Origin: Paraniabella defluvii | GTDB lineage: Bacteria; Bacteroidota; Bacteroidia; Chitinophagales; Chitinophagaceae | Assembly (NCBI GenBank): GCA_019316985.1 | Contig: CP079215.1 | Span: 3,596,001 to 3,660,000 of the forward strand | Length of the DNA stretch: 64,000 bases | Direction: 5' to 3' | Part shown: piece after piece, positions 21,220 through 32,728 of the stretch | How the letters are laid out: every line of letters begins with the position of its first letter | Position numbering within the stretch: the stretch's first letter is position 1 | Translations under genes and position numbers: made by a program | Notes under the pieces: model-generated | What the model was told of the DNA's origin: nothing | The model's input: the letters and a program-made list of their open reading frames with translations, nothing else | Databases searched by the model: none

Positions 21220-24200
21220 ATGATAATAAGAACACTCATTACGCTGGCAGGAGTTATTACTTCTGTTGCCCTGGCTGCACAGCCCAAACCGGTGCAGCGT
21301 GTTATATTGATAGGTGATGCAGGCGAAATTAACCATGAGCAAACTACGGTGATCCCCGATGCTGCTGCCAAAGTATTACCGGGTATGACTGCTGTTTTTA
21401 TTTGGGAGATAACGTATATCCCCGGGGAATGGGTTTGCCGGGCACTAAAGCTGAAGCTGAAGGGCAGGCTATTCTGCGTTCGCAGTTCGAGCCTTTAAGG
21501 GCCAAAGGGGCGCCGGTATTTTTCCTGCCGGGTAATCACGACTGGGATCGTATGGGGAAACAGGGCCTGGCAAAAATAAAAGCACAAAGCGATTTCATTG
21601 CAGGCCAGAACGATCCTTTGTTAAAAATGATCCCGGCCAATGGCTGTCCCGACCCGTGGAAATCCCGTTGGGAGAACAGGCCGTAGTAATTGCCTACGAC
21701 TCTGAGTGGTGGCTGTTCCCGTATAACAAAGATAACAAGGATGCTGATTGCGACTGCGATACAGAAACAGAAGTGCTGGAAAAACTGGCGGGCTTGTTCT
21801 GGAAAAACAGAAACAAGCTGGTTCTGTTGGCCAGCCATCACCCTTTTCGCTCTTATGGCGTACATGGGGAAAGTATAACTGGAAAGACCACTTATTTCCG
21901 CTAACTGCAGTTAACAGGAATTTGTGGTTGCCCCTACCCGGTGTGGGTTCCTTATATCCGCTGTTGCGTAAGAGTGTTTTTCTCAACGCAGAAGACCTGG
22001 GGCATCCTCAATACCAGCACCTGATACAAAGGGTAGAAGCTATTGCAGAGGGTTTCCCGAATATTATTAAGGTAGCAGGACATGAACATGGTTTGCAGCT
22101 GATCGATGATAAAAGCCTGCAGGTGGTAAGCGGGGCAGGGGCTAAAAGTACTTACGCTAAAAAAGGAAGACATGCCCTTTTTGCAGATGAAAGACAAGGG
22201 TTTGTGGTGATAGATATTTTTGAAGATAAAACATCCGGTATACAATTTTACGTGTATGGCAAGGATGGACTGGTTCATAAGGCATACGATCATGCTACCG
22301 GCTATGCTATCGAAGGCGCCGGCATGGGGCCGCAGCATGCAGAACTGCAGGGCGATAGTGTGACTGTGGCGGCAAAGGCAGCGTATAACGAAGTGAGCCG
22401 TTTGCATCGCAAAATATTCGGAGAAGGCTATCGCAGGGAGTGGGCAGCCCCACGCGTTTGCCTGTGCTGCACCTGGGCAGGCTGCAGGGCGGATTAAAAC
22501 CTTTGCAGCGCGGAGGCGGTATGCAAACCGTTTCCCTTCGTTTGGCCGATAGTAGTGGTAAAGAATGGGTTTTGCGCAGTGTTAATAAACTGCCTGATGC
22601 GGTATTGCCGGAGGGCTTACGCAGTACATTTGCCAGCGACCTTGTGGATGATTATGTAAGTGGCCAGCATCCTTATTCTGCCCTGATCATACCGCCGCTT
22701 GCTAATGCAATAAAAATACCTCATGCCTCACCGGTAATAGGGGTTGTAGCGCCCGATGCCAACCTGGGAATGTACAACCAGCTCATGGCAGGCAGTGTAG
22801 CGTTGCTGGAAGAAAGAGAACCAGGAGGCAAATCGGATAACTCTGAGAAATTTGTGAAGGCGTTGGTAAAAGATAACGACAATACTTTTAAAACAAAAAC
22901 CTTCGTAAGGGCCATGCTGCTCGACCTGCTGGTGTCAGACTGGGACCGGCATGAAGACCAGTGGCGCTGGCTAAATACCAGCGATAATAAAGACAAGGAT
23001 TATGCACCTGTGCCACGAGACCGCGACCAGGTGCTGAAGATCAATACAGGTATTGTACCGAAAATGATCACCCGTAGCTGGCTGATGCCCACGTTCCAGG
23101 GTTTTGACAGTATTATTCCATCAGTAAAATACTCTTTATATAAACACCGCTTTGTGCATGCTTTTCCTGCCTTCCAATTCACCAGGGGCGAATGGAAGGA
23201 AATGACAGCCGACTTTATACATAAGATTACGGATTCGGTGATTGATGCAGCCATTGACCGTTTACCCGCTTCTGCCAGAACAATACGTGGCGCAGAACTG
23301 GCTGCAACAATGAAGAAACGACGCGACCACCTGCCGGCTGCCATGGATCGGTATTATGATTTTTACAACCAGGTGGTTGATCTTAGACTCAGTGATAAGA
23401 ACGAGCAGGTGTTGATAAAAGACGCGCCGGGAGGTGGTTTGCAGCTTATAGTCAGGAAAATTAATAAGGAAGGTGAAGTGAAAGGCAAACTGGTAGACAG
23501 GGTGTATGATGCTGCCACTACCAGGGAGGTAAGGCTGTATACCGGTGCTGGAAATGATACGGTACAGGTTGATTATACAAATTCCCGTATCAGGCTGCGG
23601 ATGATCGGTGGAAAGGGAGAGAAACATTTTGACGTGAAGCAACCGGGGCCCGCATCCGGTTTTACAATAACCCGGGCGGAGTTACTTACTCGGGGTATGA
23701 AAACCGTATCGTTAAAAAAATAAGTACCGACTCTTTACAAACCGCCTTTGTACCGGTAAACCTGTATTCTAAAACAATGCCCCTTATTACGGGTGGGTTT
23801 AACCGCGATGATGGCTTTATATTGGGCGGCGGGTTCAGGCATATTCAGCAAAAAGGATTCCGGAAACAGCCGTATAGCAGTTCGCAGCAGCTATTGCTTT
23901 CAGGAGCATTTGCCACCGGAGCTTACCAGATCAAACTTAAAGCTGACTGGATCGACGTGGTGGGTAAGGCAGATATAGAACTGCATGCTTCTACTTACGC
24001 TCCGCATAATACGCATAACTTTTTTGGGTTAGGTAATAATACGGTGTATGATAAAACCCATTCTATTAGTTACTACCGCAGCCGGTACACACTGGCCCAG
24101 GTAGATCCGCTGCTGCGTTGGCGGCTGGATAAAAATGTAACCCTGCGCCTGGGGCCTTCTTTCCAATATTTCAGTATGGAAGCCGATGATAATGAAGACC

Positions 24201-24820
24201 GGTTTATTCTGACACAGCCGCTTCTTAGTTATGATAGCGCCACGCTTACCCGTAACAAAATGTTTGCCGGCGCCCTGTTTGCTTTCGAGAAAGATAGTCG
24301 CAATAGTTCATTATTCCCAACAAAGGGGGTATTTTTCGTTACAGTTGAAGGGATATACAGGATTAAACCATTATAGCCGGTCGCTGGTACAAGCCCTGCC
24401 GGTTATGGCCGTTTATATGCCGCTAAATCGTCAGTCTTCTGTAGTACTGGCCAACCGTACCGGAGGGGTGTTACTTTCGGTCATGCCGCCTTCTACCAGT
24501 CGCTTTTCTTGGGTGGCCATGATAACCTGCGGGGTTTCCGTAATTATCGTTTCGCAGGCGAGCACATGCTGTACAATAACCTGGAGCTAAGGATGCGTTT
24601 AGCGCAAATTGGCAGTTATATTCTGCCAGGTCAGTTAGGCGCTACTTTTTTCTATGATGCCGGTAAAGTATGGGTAAAAGGTACGGCCAGCGGCGAAATA
24701 CACCAGGGTGTAGGTGGTGGTATCTATTTTGCACCTGCAAATATTGCAGTATTTCAATTATTGGCAGGATATTCTAAAGAAGGGTGGAACCCTCACTTTA
24801 CGATGGGGTTCAGGTTTTAA
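21220..24820 (+). CDS. Calcineurin-like phosphoesterase with unknown middle domain and C-terminal outer-membrane barrel (frameshifted)
   Basis: This is a very large cell-envelope protein, about 1,200 residues, in three parts. After a signal peptide (LITLAGVITSVALAAQP) comes a metallophosphoesterase domain with every metal motif: LIGDAG, LGDNVYPRG, LPGNHDWDR, ASHHPF and VAGHEHG. A middle domain of about 400 residues follows (GGGMQTVSLRLADSSGKEW, LRSVNKLPDAVLPEGLR, LLVSDWDRHEDQWRW, VPRDRDQVLKIN). The last 350 residues form a BamA/TamA-like surface-antigen barrel starting at LITGGFNRDDGFILGGGF, with LGGHDNLRGFRNYRF near the end and a terminal Phe (FTMGFRF). Frame breaks lie near 21400, 21650, 21880, 22440, 23690, 24350 and 24500. 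The domain set is known in Bacteroidota genomes; what is hydrolysed and where the product goes are not. It lies 2 nt behind the SdiA-like gene. Confidence 0.8.
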
Positions 24821-24832
24821 CTAAAACAACTC

Positions 24833-27149
24833 ATGGATACGTTTTTACAAAAATATTTAGATATTACTCAAATTAATGCGAGCTTTTCCTTTGCTCCCTT
24901 TTACAGGTTTCTAAAGAAAAGGATTGAGGGAACGGATGATGTAAAAAGACGCATGTTTCAATATTTCGCTTCGCGAATAGAAGAGCTGGGCGTACAGGAA
25001 CGGGACTTGTCTACTGATGAAATATTCGGATATAAGGAATTGCTGGATATCCTGTATGTAAGCCTTACCAATGTAACTATTGATGGCGATAAGGATCTCT
25101 GGGGCATTACAGCACCGTTTACGTCTACTTTTGCCTATGGTACACCTTCATTATATCGTTCGTTTGTTGAGAAAGATACCGGCTGGCTGAAACCAGAATT
25201 TGAATCTAACTTTAAGGAAATAGGCAAGGCAGCGCTTAAAAATATTTATCATACTATATTAGACCAGCTTTATGGTATTGCCCATCCTTCAAAAGATGAA
25301 TTTGTTTACCGGTATATAGACAATGTAACCGGCTTGTATCGTTTTTTTAAGATCAATTTTAGTCACGATTTTATAGATATATGCGATACAAAAGCGAATT
25401 GCCCGAAGTAAGCGAACGCGTGATCACGAGTATCACAGATGATGATGTTTTTGTAAGGTATATGCTGAGGAAGCTGCCGCTCACAGGATTTGAATTTCGT
25501 GGTTTTGGTGTAGTAACCATTGCCGATGTTACGCAGCAGCAAAGCATGGTGCATATCAAGGAACAGCTGTGGAAGCTAAAAGATGATGTTTCCTGTATGG
25601 AAACAGCCTACGAGGATCTTCGCCTGTCGGTGAAGTCTTTGCTGGGATCTGATAAGATTGAAATTGGCGCAATGCCGTTTATCATTATGAACGGCCGCAT
25701 GGTACGAAAAGCAGGAGAGGGACTGGTAGGCGGCTCTGTATTGACCGAGCAGGAGGTGCAAACTTTTTCAAAGCATTTGAAGCGGGAGCCAAACCGGTGG
25801 TGGTGGATGATATCGCAGAAGAGGGATCGAGGTTCCCTTTGGTGGAAAAAATTCTCAAAGGTACTCCTTATCGTACCTACGCTGCAATGCCTATCTTCTA
25901 CCAGCAGAAAGTATATGGCGTGGTGGAGCTGTTTGCTACAGAACCGGGTTTGATAACGGCAGAACGTATTAAACTGCTGGAACGCCTGTATATAGAGCTG
26001 GCGCAATTGATGAAAGTAGGGCATGAAATGTTTGAGAATGATATCCGCGCCGTTATATCTGACCGGTTTACCGTAATCCAGCCTTCTGTTGCCTGGAAGT
26101 TTGACGAAGTAGCCCTGGCTTATTTGCAACAGCAGCGGCTGCATGGCAAAGTGATTCAGAAAGTACCTATTGTTTTTGAATCGGTATTCCCTTTTTATGG
26201 CGCAGTAGATATCCGTAATTCTTCTCTTATACGAAATAATGCCATCAGGGCCGATTGGCAGCTGCAGCTTCAATGGTTGCGTAAAACAGCAAATGAGCTG
26301 GCGCCTTTTGATCTCCCTTATGTGCAGCAATTAATGCAGCAACAAATCGAATTTTTAAAAGATAATAATGTAGATCAGCCTATCAGTAGCGAAACTATAT
26401 CCACATCCAATGCATTGGATAAGGTACTGCGAAAGTTGCTGGGTACTTTGAGGCAGGAACAGCCCGAAACGGCCGCCATCTGTAGTGCCTACCTCGACGC
26501 AATTGATCTGGCAAATGGCTCCTGCAGTATTAACCGCCGGAACCTGGATATGTCGATGCAACAAACCATTGCCAGCGTAGATATGCTGCTCGATGAAATG
26601 AACAGCCGGATGCAGGAGGTATATCCTGCTTACTATAATAAATTCCGCACCGATGGTATCGAATATGATCTTTATGTAGGGCAGTCTATCAGCCCGCAAC
26701 AGCCTTTTAGCAACGAGCAGCTGCATGAGCTGCATATAATACAACTGGAGTATATGCGCAAGGTAGCGCTGGCAAATGCCGAACAGCAGCATGCGCTGTT
26801 GGTACCGCTGCAATCTACCCAGCTTATTTTTGTGAACAGCGATGTTATAGATATCACTTTCAGGGAAGATGAAAAACGCTTTGATGTGGAAGGAGCTTAC
26901 AATATCCGTTACCAGATGATCAAAAAGCGTATGGACAAGGTGCACCTGAGGGATTCGGAGGAACGCCTGACACAACCCGGGAAAATTGCCATTGTATATA
27001 TTAATGAGGCTGATGTGGAAGATTATAAGACCTTACTGGAACAACAGGTGAAAAAAGGCCTGTTTGTAAACCTCGAACACCTGCAGCTGGAAGACCTGCA
27101 GGGAATCAGTGGCCTGAAGGCATTGCGCGTAACGGTGAAAGATGCTTAA
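24833..27149 (+). CDS. GAF-domain-containing protein (two frameshifts)
   Basis: This is a cytoplasmic protein, about 770 residues, with no signal peptide. A GAF-like segment spans roughly residues 230-390 (RYAAMPIFYQQKVYGVVELFA, LLERLYIELAQLMKVGHEMF). The N-terminal 180 residues are helical. The C-terminal 350 residues are unrecognised, rich in Gln and Leu helices, and end in a small alpha/beta unit (GKIAIVYINEADVEDYKTLL). No kinase, cyclase or HTH domain is visible, so the output is unclear. Pieces are 24833-25385, 25381-25790 and 25797-27149. It is the last gene of the tight run from 17157, 12 nt after the barrel gene. Its stop overlaps the stop of the convergent PAP2 gene by 3 nt. Confidence 0.7.
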
Positions 27150-27980
27150 TACCTGGGGATTTTTCTGGGTTTCTTCTGGCTGGCCTTCCAAACGGCCTTG
27201 GTAACAAAATGTCCCATCAGTGAACCCAGCACTACATCGCTGGCCCAATGCCGGTTATGATAGATGCGGGAAACCGCCGTAGCTGTAGCAATGGTATAGG
27301 CCAGCGGGCCCACCCATTTCTGGTCCTTAAATTCCAGCGCCAGCATGGTAGCGGCCGTAAAAATCGTATTGCTGTGCCCACTGGGCGAAGAAGTGTAACG
27401 TTGCTTTGCAAAAGGAGCTGCATAATCCCAGGAAGAAATAGCAGCATCCGGCCTATTACGCCGGATAAGTTTCTTAGAAGCAGTGTATATAACTGTTGAA
27501 ATAGCCAGGGCCTTTGCACCGGTAAGCCCCGCAGATTCAATTTTAGGTTGCCTGGTAATAGCGCCTACAACATACATGGCCGGGAACAGGTATAAGCCAT
27601 AAGTGTTGCCAAAGGGTTCTACCGTTCTTGCAAAGCTTTCTGCCACATTCGATTTGTTGTGCTGCGCTATATTTCGGATTTCCCAGTCTGCCAGCAGCAT
27701 AGCGCCTGTTCCGGCCGCCAGCAATGAAAAGCGCGTCCAGTCTTTTTATCCCAGTGTGCGGGTCTTGAAAGTGTATACCCGAGGGCTGGTATAAAGCTTT
27801 TGAAATAGTCTTTGTTTAGCTTATAGTAGGAGGCTAGGGTGTCGGCCTGTTTAACGGCAGCCAGGCTATCAGCGAATACCGTTGTATATGTAGCGCTGCT
27901 TTCTGTTTGTGCGGCGGCCAACTGGTTAATAAAAAGATAAACGATTAAAAATACTGTTTCAAACCAAAACAATCCCTCAT
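27146..27980 (-). CDS. PAP2-family phosphatase (frameshifted)
   Basis: This membrane phosphatase of the type 2 phosphatidic-acid phosphatase family probably acts on lipid phosphates such as undecaprenyl or phosphatidylglycerol phosphate. The three catalytic motifs are present in the right order: KKLIRRNRPDA, SSPSGHSNT and SRIYHNRHWASDV. The N-terminus has a signal or anchor (FLIVYLFINQLAAAQ) and an unconserved 60-residue spacer. One break lies near 27740, between SRPAHWDKK and the main domain. A second is assumed close to the ATG at 27980, because the following frame has only a TTG start at 27972. Confidence 0.83.
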
Positions 27981-28073
27981 GCCTTGTTATTTCAGTTGCA
28001 AATATACGGCTTGTTGTGGCGTGTGAATGAATAGCAGGTATGGATAAGCGGCAGCATAAAGCGTCAATACCTT

Positions 28074-28081
28074 TAACTTTG
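28074..28081 (+). promoter_or_regulatory. -7 promoter box of the GH39 gene
   Basis: TAACTTTG matches TAnnTTTG exactly, 24 nt before the ATG at 28106. No good TTTG is found 19 bp further upstream. Confidence 0.4.
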
Positions 28082-28105
28082 AAACTCCTTTAAAACCACT
28101 ACCAC

Positions 28106-29754
28106 ATGATTAGGATCTTGATGATAGCCTGTTTTTGGGCGGGTTCAGCTTAACCTATGGCCAGACTGGTACAGCTATGATTCGTGTTGACTTGCAGAAA
28201 GAACTTGGGGACCTTAAGCCGATATGGGCCTGGTTTGGTTACGATGAACCTAATTATACTTATATGAAGGATGGGAAAAAGCTGTTAACCGAAATAGCCG
28301 CACTTAGTCCTGTTCCCGTATATGTGCGTACACATTCACTGATGGTAACAGGCGATGGCAAAGCAGCCCTGAAATGGGGGCAGTACGAATATGTATACAG
28401 AAGATACGTTGGGAAACCCGTTGTACAACTGGACTATTGTGGATAGCATATTCGATACTTATATAAAAAGGGGATGAAGCCTCTGGCGCAGATCGGTTTT
28501 ATGCCCGAGGCCTTATCTACACATCCGCAGCCTTACCGCCATTACTGGAAGCCGGGTGATAAATACAGCGATATTGTTACAGGCTGGGCCTATCCTCCGA
28601 AAGATTATAATAAGTGGGCAGAACTGGTTTACCAGTGGGTAAAGCATTGTGTAGAGCGATATGGAAAACGGGAGGTAGAAAGCTGGTATTGGGAAGTATG
28701 GAATGAAGCAGATGGCTATTACTGGAAGGGTACCCAGGATGAATTTTTTAAATTGTATGACTATTCTGCCGATGCGGTAAAGCGGGCATTACCCACAGCC
28801 CGTATCGGCGGGCCCAATACAACAGGCGGCGCAATGAAATGGCTGGATGCTTTTCTGAAACACTGTCTTTACGAAAAAAATCATGCTACGGGTACAACCG
28901 GCGCTCCATTAGACGCAATCCTGTTTCATGCCAAAGGATCACCCAGGCTGGTTAACGGGGTAGTTGTAATGAGCATTCGCAACCAATTACGCAATATTGA
29001 AGATAACTTCAGGGTAATTGCCCGGTATCCCGAATTAAAAAACCTCCCGGTGATACTCGGTGAAAGCGATCCCGAAGGCTGTGCCGCCTGCGGAATGGCC
29101 ACCGACCCGCAGAATGCTTATCGCAATGGCACCATGTATTCCAGTTATACAGCGGCATCATTTGCCAGGAAATATGAACTCGCTCAACGATACAATATCA
29201 ACCTGGTGGGAGCGGTTACCTGGGCCTTCGAGTTTGAAGATCAGCCCTGGTTTTATGGTTTTCGCGACCTGGCTACCAACGGTGTAAATAAACCTGTGCT
29301 TAATGTGTTCAGGATGTTGGGCATGATGAAAGGTAAGCAGGTTGCGGCAGAAAGTAACCAACGTTATACTTTACAGGAGGTGCTCGATTCGAGCATTCGC
29401 CGTACAGCTACCGATATAGGGGCGCTTGCTTCTAAAGATCAGAACTCGGCAGCGGTAATGATCTGGAATTATCATGATGCCGACGAAAGGGCCATCACGG
29501 CGCCTGTACGCCTTTCTATACGCGGCCTGCCTGTAAAGAAAGTAAAGCTGATCCATTATCGTATAGACGACGCCTATAGCAATTCATATGAGCAATGGAA
29601 GAAAATGGGCTCGCCGCAACAACCTACAGCAGCCCAGGTAAAAGAGTTAGAGCGGGCAGGGCGGCTGCAATTTATGGAATCAAAAACTATCCATGTGCCC
29701 GCAGACGAAAGCATCGACAACCGGTTTTTTTACCACGCCAGGGAGTTTCATTGA
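28106..29754 (+). CDS. GH39-family glycosidase (beta-xylosidase-like), frameshifted
   Basis: This exported glycoside hydrolase, about 545 residues, has a TIM-barrel of family 39. The acid/base Glu is in YWEVWNEADGYYW and the nucleophile Glu in PVILGESDPEGC. Between them lie IGGPNTTGGAMKWLDAF and AILFHAKGSP. A C-terminal beta domain (AVMIWNYHDAD, VKLIHYRIDDAYSNSYEQW) is normal for the family. The signal peptide (ILMIACF then FSLTYGQ) crosses an indel near 28130. A second break near 28385 joins ALKWG to STNMYTEDTLGNPLYNW. GH39 includes beta-xylosidases and alpha-iduronidases; the specificity cannot be told from sequence alone. It is a single gene followed by a strong terminator. Confidence 0.85.
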
Positions 29755-30148
29755 TCAAGCTGGAATGGGAATAAAGCCGCTTCTATTTCAACAGAATTAA
29801 CTGTTTTGAAGCCGGATCCTTCAAACAGGAGTTAAACAACAACCGCTTCTGCAGGCCTCCGCTTATTTAAAGTTACAAATAAAAATGCCTGGTAAGAACA
29901 GGCAGGCTGCTCAAACCAGGCTAGGGCTAGGAGGGCCGCACAAAGAAATTATAACAGTATGGAAGAAAAAACGGGTTTTTTCCCGTTTTTTGACCGTAAA
30001 AGCATCGTAAGCGGCAGTTTCAGTAATCCGGATCCGGCAAAAAGCTGCTTACAACCATTGTGTATTGGGTACCTGTTAGGCATGACATTTGTCGTACACC
30101 ATCAAATAAAAATCGCTTGGAAAGCGAAAGCCCTAAATTACCCTTGAT
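29755..30148. other. Intergenic region between GH39 and the PAS kinase
   Basis: I see no gene here. A short hairpin (GCCTG/CAGGC, 29887-29903) and a strong terminator (29966-29991) end the GH39 transcript. The last 150 nt must hold the promoter of the kinase: GACATTTG at about 30085-30092 is one base off the -7 consensus. A small open frame at 29959-30147 starts inside the terminator and is not believed. Confidence 0.55.
29966..29991. terminator. Rho-independent terminator, works on both strands
   Basis: A perfect 10-bp inverted repeat (AAAAAACGGG and CCCGTTTTTT) encloses a 6-T loop. The A-tract on one side and the T-tract on the other make it functional in either direction. It lies 212 nt downstream of the GH39 stop. 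Confidence 0.8.
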
Positions 30149-32042
30149 ATGCCGGAAAAACTTACCGTACTTGGCCCGAATTTGCATTACGAAACACAAG
30201 GCGTGGAAATATTGCCGCATGCTACCTATATCATCCACATTCCGTCAAGGAAAGTGGTCTATAATAATTTTGACATACGTATTTTACTTGGGTTTAGCGA
30301 GCAGGAGCTGTCTTCTATGTCTGCTGCGCATAATTTTTCCTTGTACCATCCCGAAGATTATATCCGGATCCGCAGCTTTTATAAATGGTATGAAGAAGGC
30401 TCGGACAGCCCGGAACATGCCGCTTATTACCGCTATCGCGACAGGTCAGGAAACTGGGTATTTCTTCACGCGCGGCCAGGTTTTAAAAAGAGACGAAAGG
30501 GGAGCGTGAGCGAAGTGCTGGTATCCGTGGGTAAGACGGGTAGGGATCCGGCGAATATTGCAACTGATGCTAATAGCGAAAACGTGCATCAAACTATTGA
30601 TAAATATCGCACTTTATTTCATAATATGGATGAAGGGTATTGTATCATCCAGATGTTATACAATGAACGCGGTATTGCTCATAACTGGCGTTTTATAGAA
30701 GTAAACCCGGCATTTGAACGACACAATGGCCTTGTAAACGCCACCGGTAAAACAATCCGGGAGCTGGTACCCGATATAGAACAGGTTTGGTTTGATATTT
30801 ATGGAAAAGTGGCTGCAACAGGCGAAAGCATACGCTTTGAACAACGGTCGGATGCATTTCAACGGGTTTTTAACCTGTATGCCTTCAGGGTGGGAGAAGC
30901 TGTTGAGCGGAAGGTAGCAGTTTTGTTTACGGATGTCACAGCTCAGAAAATCTCAGGAGAGGCTTTGAGAAAAAGCGAAGAATATAACCGGGCGATAGTA
31001 AGCCAGACAAGCGTTGGTATTTTTGGCGCTGACCTGGAAGGTCGCATTACTTTCCTGAATGAAAAAGCGTCGCAATTATTTGGATTACGAGAAAATGAAG
31101 GCATTGGTCTAAATGTGCTGGATCTGACCGTTCCCGAGTTCAGGAGGGTACCATACAGAAATTCGGGCAGCTGGTGTCGCTCGGCCGGTCTTTTGAAGCA
31201 GAAAAGCGCATGTTCAGGAAAGACGGCTCCGTGTTTTGGGCCAACGTAAGCGTAGCGGGAATTTCTGACGATAGGGAAAAATAAGATCTGTGGTAGCCGT
31301 TGTAATTGACATTACCCAGCGAAAAGCGGCGGAAACGGCTTTGCGCGCCAGCGAACAGCAATTAAAAGAGCTACTGCGTTTGAAAGACGACTTTATCGGG
31401 ATAGCCAGTCATGAGCTGAAAACACCGGTTACGAGCATGAAAGCCTATGCCGAGATCGTAAAAGAAAGTATGGAGCAGCTAGGCGACAAGCAAAACAGCT
31501 ACCTGCTCTCGCGCCTGAATCAACAAATAGACCGGCTAACGACGCTGATCAGGCATTTGCTGGACACCAGCCGGATATCAGAAGGCCAGCTGCAGCTGGT
31601 TTTTGAAAATGTTGATCTGAACAGTTTACTGCTGGACCGGGTAGACGAAATAAAACGAACTACCAACCACCAGTTTATTTGTCACTTAGGAAAGCTTCCC
31701 GCTGTGCAGGGCGACCGCGAGCGTTTGTCCCAGGTAATGACCAACCTTATATCTAACGCTGTAAAGTATGCACCGGCCAGTACAACTATAACGGTTTTTA
31801 CTGAGCTACAGGAAGCTACAGTAAAAGTCACCGTACAGGATGAAGGCCCGGGTATTGCTGTAGCAGACCAGCAAAAGATCTTCGAAAAATTTTTCCGGAG
31901 TGCCGGTAAAACCGAGAATGCCTTTCAGGGTATGGGATTGGGACTATATATAACCGCCCAGATTATACAAAAGCATGGCGGAGCATTAACGGTGCAGAGT
32001 GAACCCGGAAATGGCGCTTCATTTTCATTCACGCTCCCCTGA
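30149..32042 (+). CDS. Multi-PAS sensor histidine kinase (frameshifted)
   Basis: This is a soluble sensor kinase of about 630 residues without membrane helices. Three PAS domains are visible: about residues 20-125 (IIHIPSRKVVYNN, LLGFSEQEL, FSLYHPEDY), 150-270 (LFHNMDEGYCIIQM, FIEVNPAFERH) and 280-385 (VSQTSVGIFGADLEGRITFL, EKRMFRKDGSVFWANVSV). The HisKA domain has the phospho-acceptor His in GIASHELKTPVTS. HATPase_c has LISNAVKYAP, DEGPGIA and GMGLGLYI. Frame breaks lie near 31145 and 31283. No response regulator is adjacent, so its partner is encoded elsewhere. CsbD follows 168 nt downstream. Confidence 0.9.
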
Positions 32043-32210
32043 AAAGTGCTATCGGCGCTGCAGAAGCATAAAGATTACCCGCCCGTTCGCCGTTAAAAGA
32101 GCTGAAAGAAATGTTAAAAGCAAGTGGCTATAGCGTTATGGTATGGTACTTGGCTTATGCATATAGAACAGCCGTAACAACGGATTTTTTATAACCTATA
32201 AATTTTAACT

Positions 32211-32411
32211 ATGAGCAAATTTACAGACCAGGTAAAGGGCAATTGGAACGTGGTAAAAGGAAACTTAAAGCAGAAATGGGCAGATCTGACAGATGATGAT
32301 CTGTTATACGAGGAAGGGAAAGAGGATGAGGTGATCGGGCGCATTCAAAAGCGTACCGGCGAAACCAAAGAAGATATCAACCGGTTTATTGATGATCTGA
32401 AATTTGATTAG
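32211..32411 (+). CDS. CsbD-family stress protein
   Basis: This small intact protein of 66 residues belongs to the CsbD family: VKGNWNVVKGNLKQKWADLT, then DDLLYEEGKEDEVIGRIQ and a C-terminal helix. It is hydrophilic and highly charged. In other bacteria such proteins are induced by general stress; their biochemical role is unknown. An A-rich leader precedes the ATG. A clear terminator stands 24 nt after the stop, so it is the last gene of its transcript. Confidence 0.92.
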   Translation: MSKFTDQVKGNWNVVKGNLKQKWADLTDDDLLYEEGKEDEVIGRIQKRTGETKEDINRFIDDLKFD

Positions 32412-32434
32412 TATTATTTGTCACTTGCTTTCAG

Positions 32435-32460
32435 TGCCCCTTGATAAAGGGGCATTTTTT
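32435..32460 (+). terminator. Rho-independent terminator of csbD
   Basis: The stem TGCCCCTT/AAGGGGCA with a GATA loop is followed by six T. Confidence 0.85.
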
Positions 32461-32535
32461 CGTTTGAACATTAGTGGAATGAAGTTTAGAAAAATTATTA
32501 TAATTGTATAACGCTTGGTTCGATCCTATGGCCGG

Positions 32536-32549
32536 TTACCTAAAGGTAA
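32536..32549. promoter_or_regulatory. Palindrome upstream of the AraC gene
   Basis: TTACCTaaAGGTAA is a perfect inverted repeat with 6-bp arms. A further half-site, GTTACC, lies at 32553-32558. It stands 180 nt before the AraC start in a 317-nt gap (32412-32728) with no other content besides the csbD terminator. It may be an operator, but nothing links it to a specific protein. Confidence 0.35.
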
Positions 32550-32728
32550 TTAGTTACCGATAGCCGGTGCAGGGCTAAGTGGAAAGAAGTGTTTCCATAT
32601 TATGGTCTCCGAGCGGTGAAACAAAATTGTTTACGGCGTGCGAATGCTTTTGATGTTAAAACAGCGACAGCTAAAGAGAATAAATAAATGATCGCTCATA
32701 AAAGAAGAGATGGTTTTTAGGGCAACGG

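Noticed and set aside
29959..30147. A small protein gene of 62 codons
   Set aside because: It begins inside a strong terminator hairpin and has no recognisable protein character.
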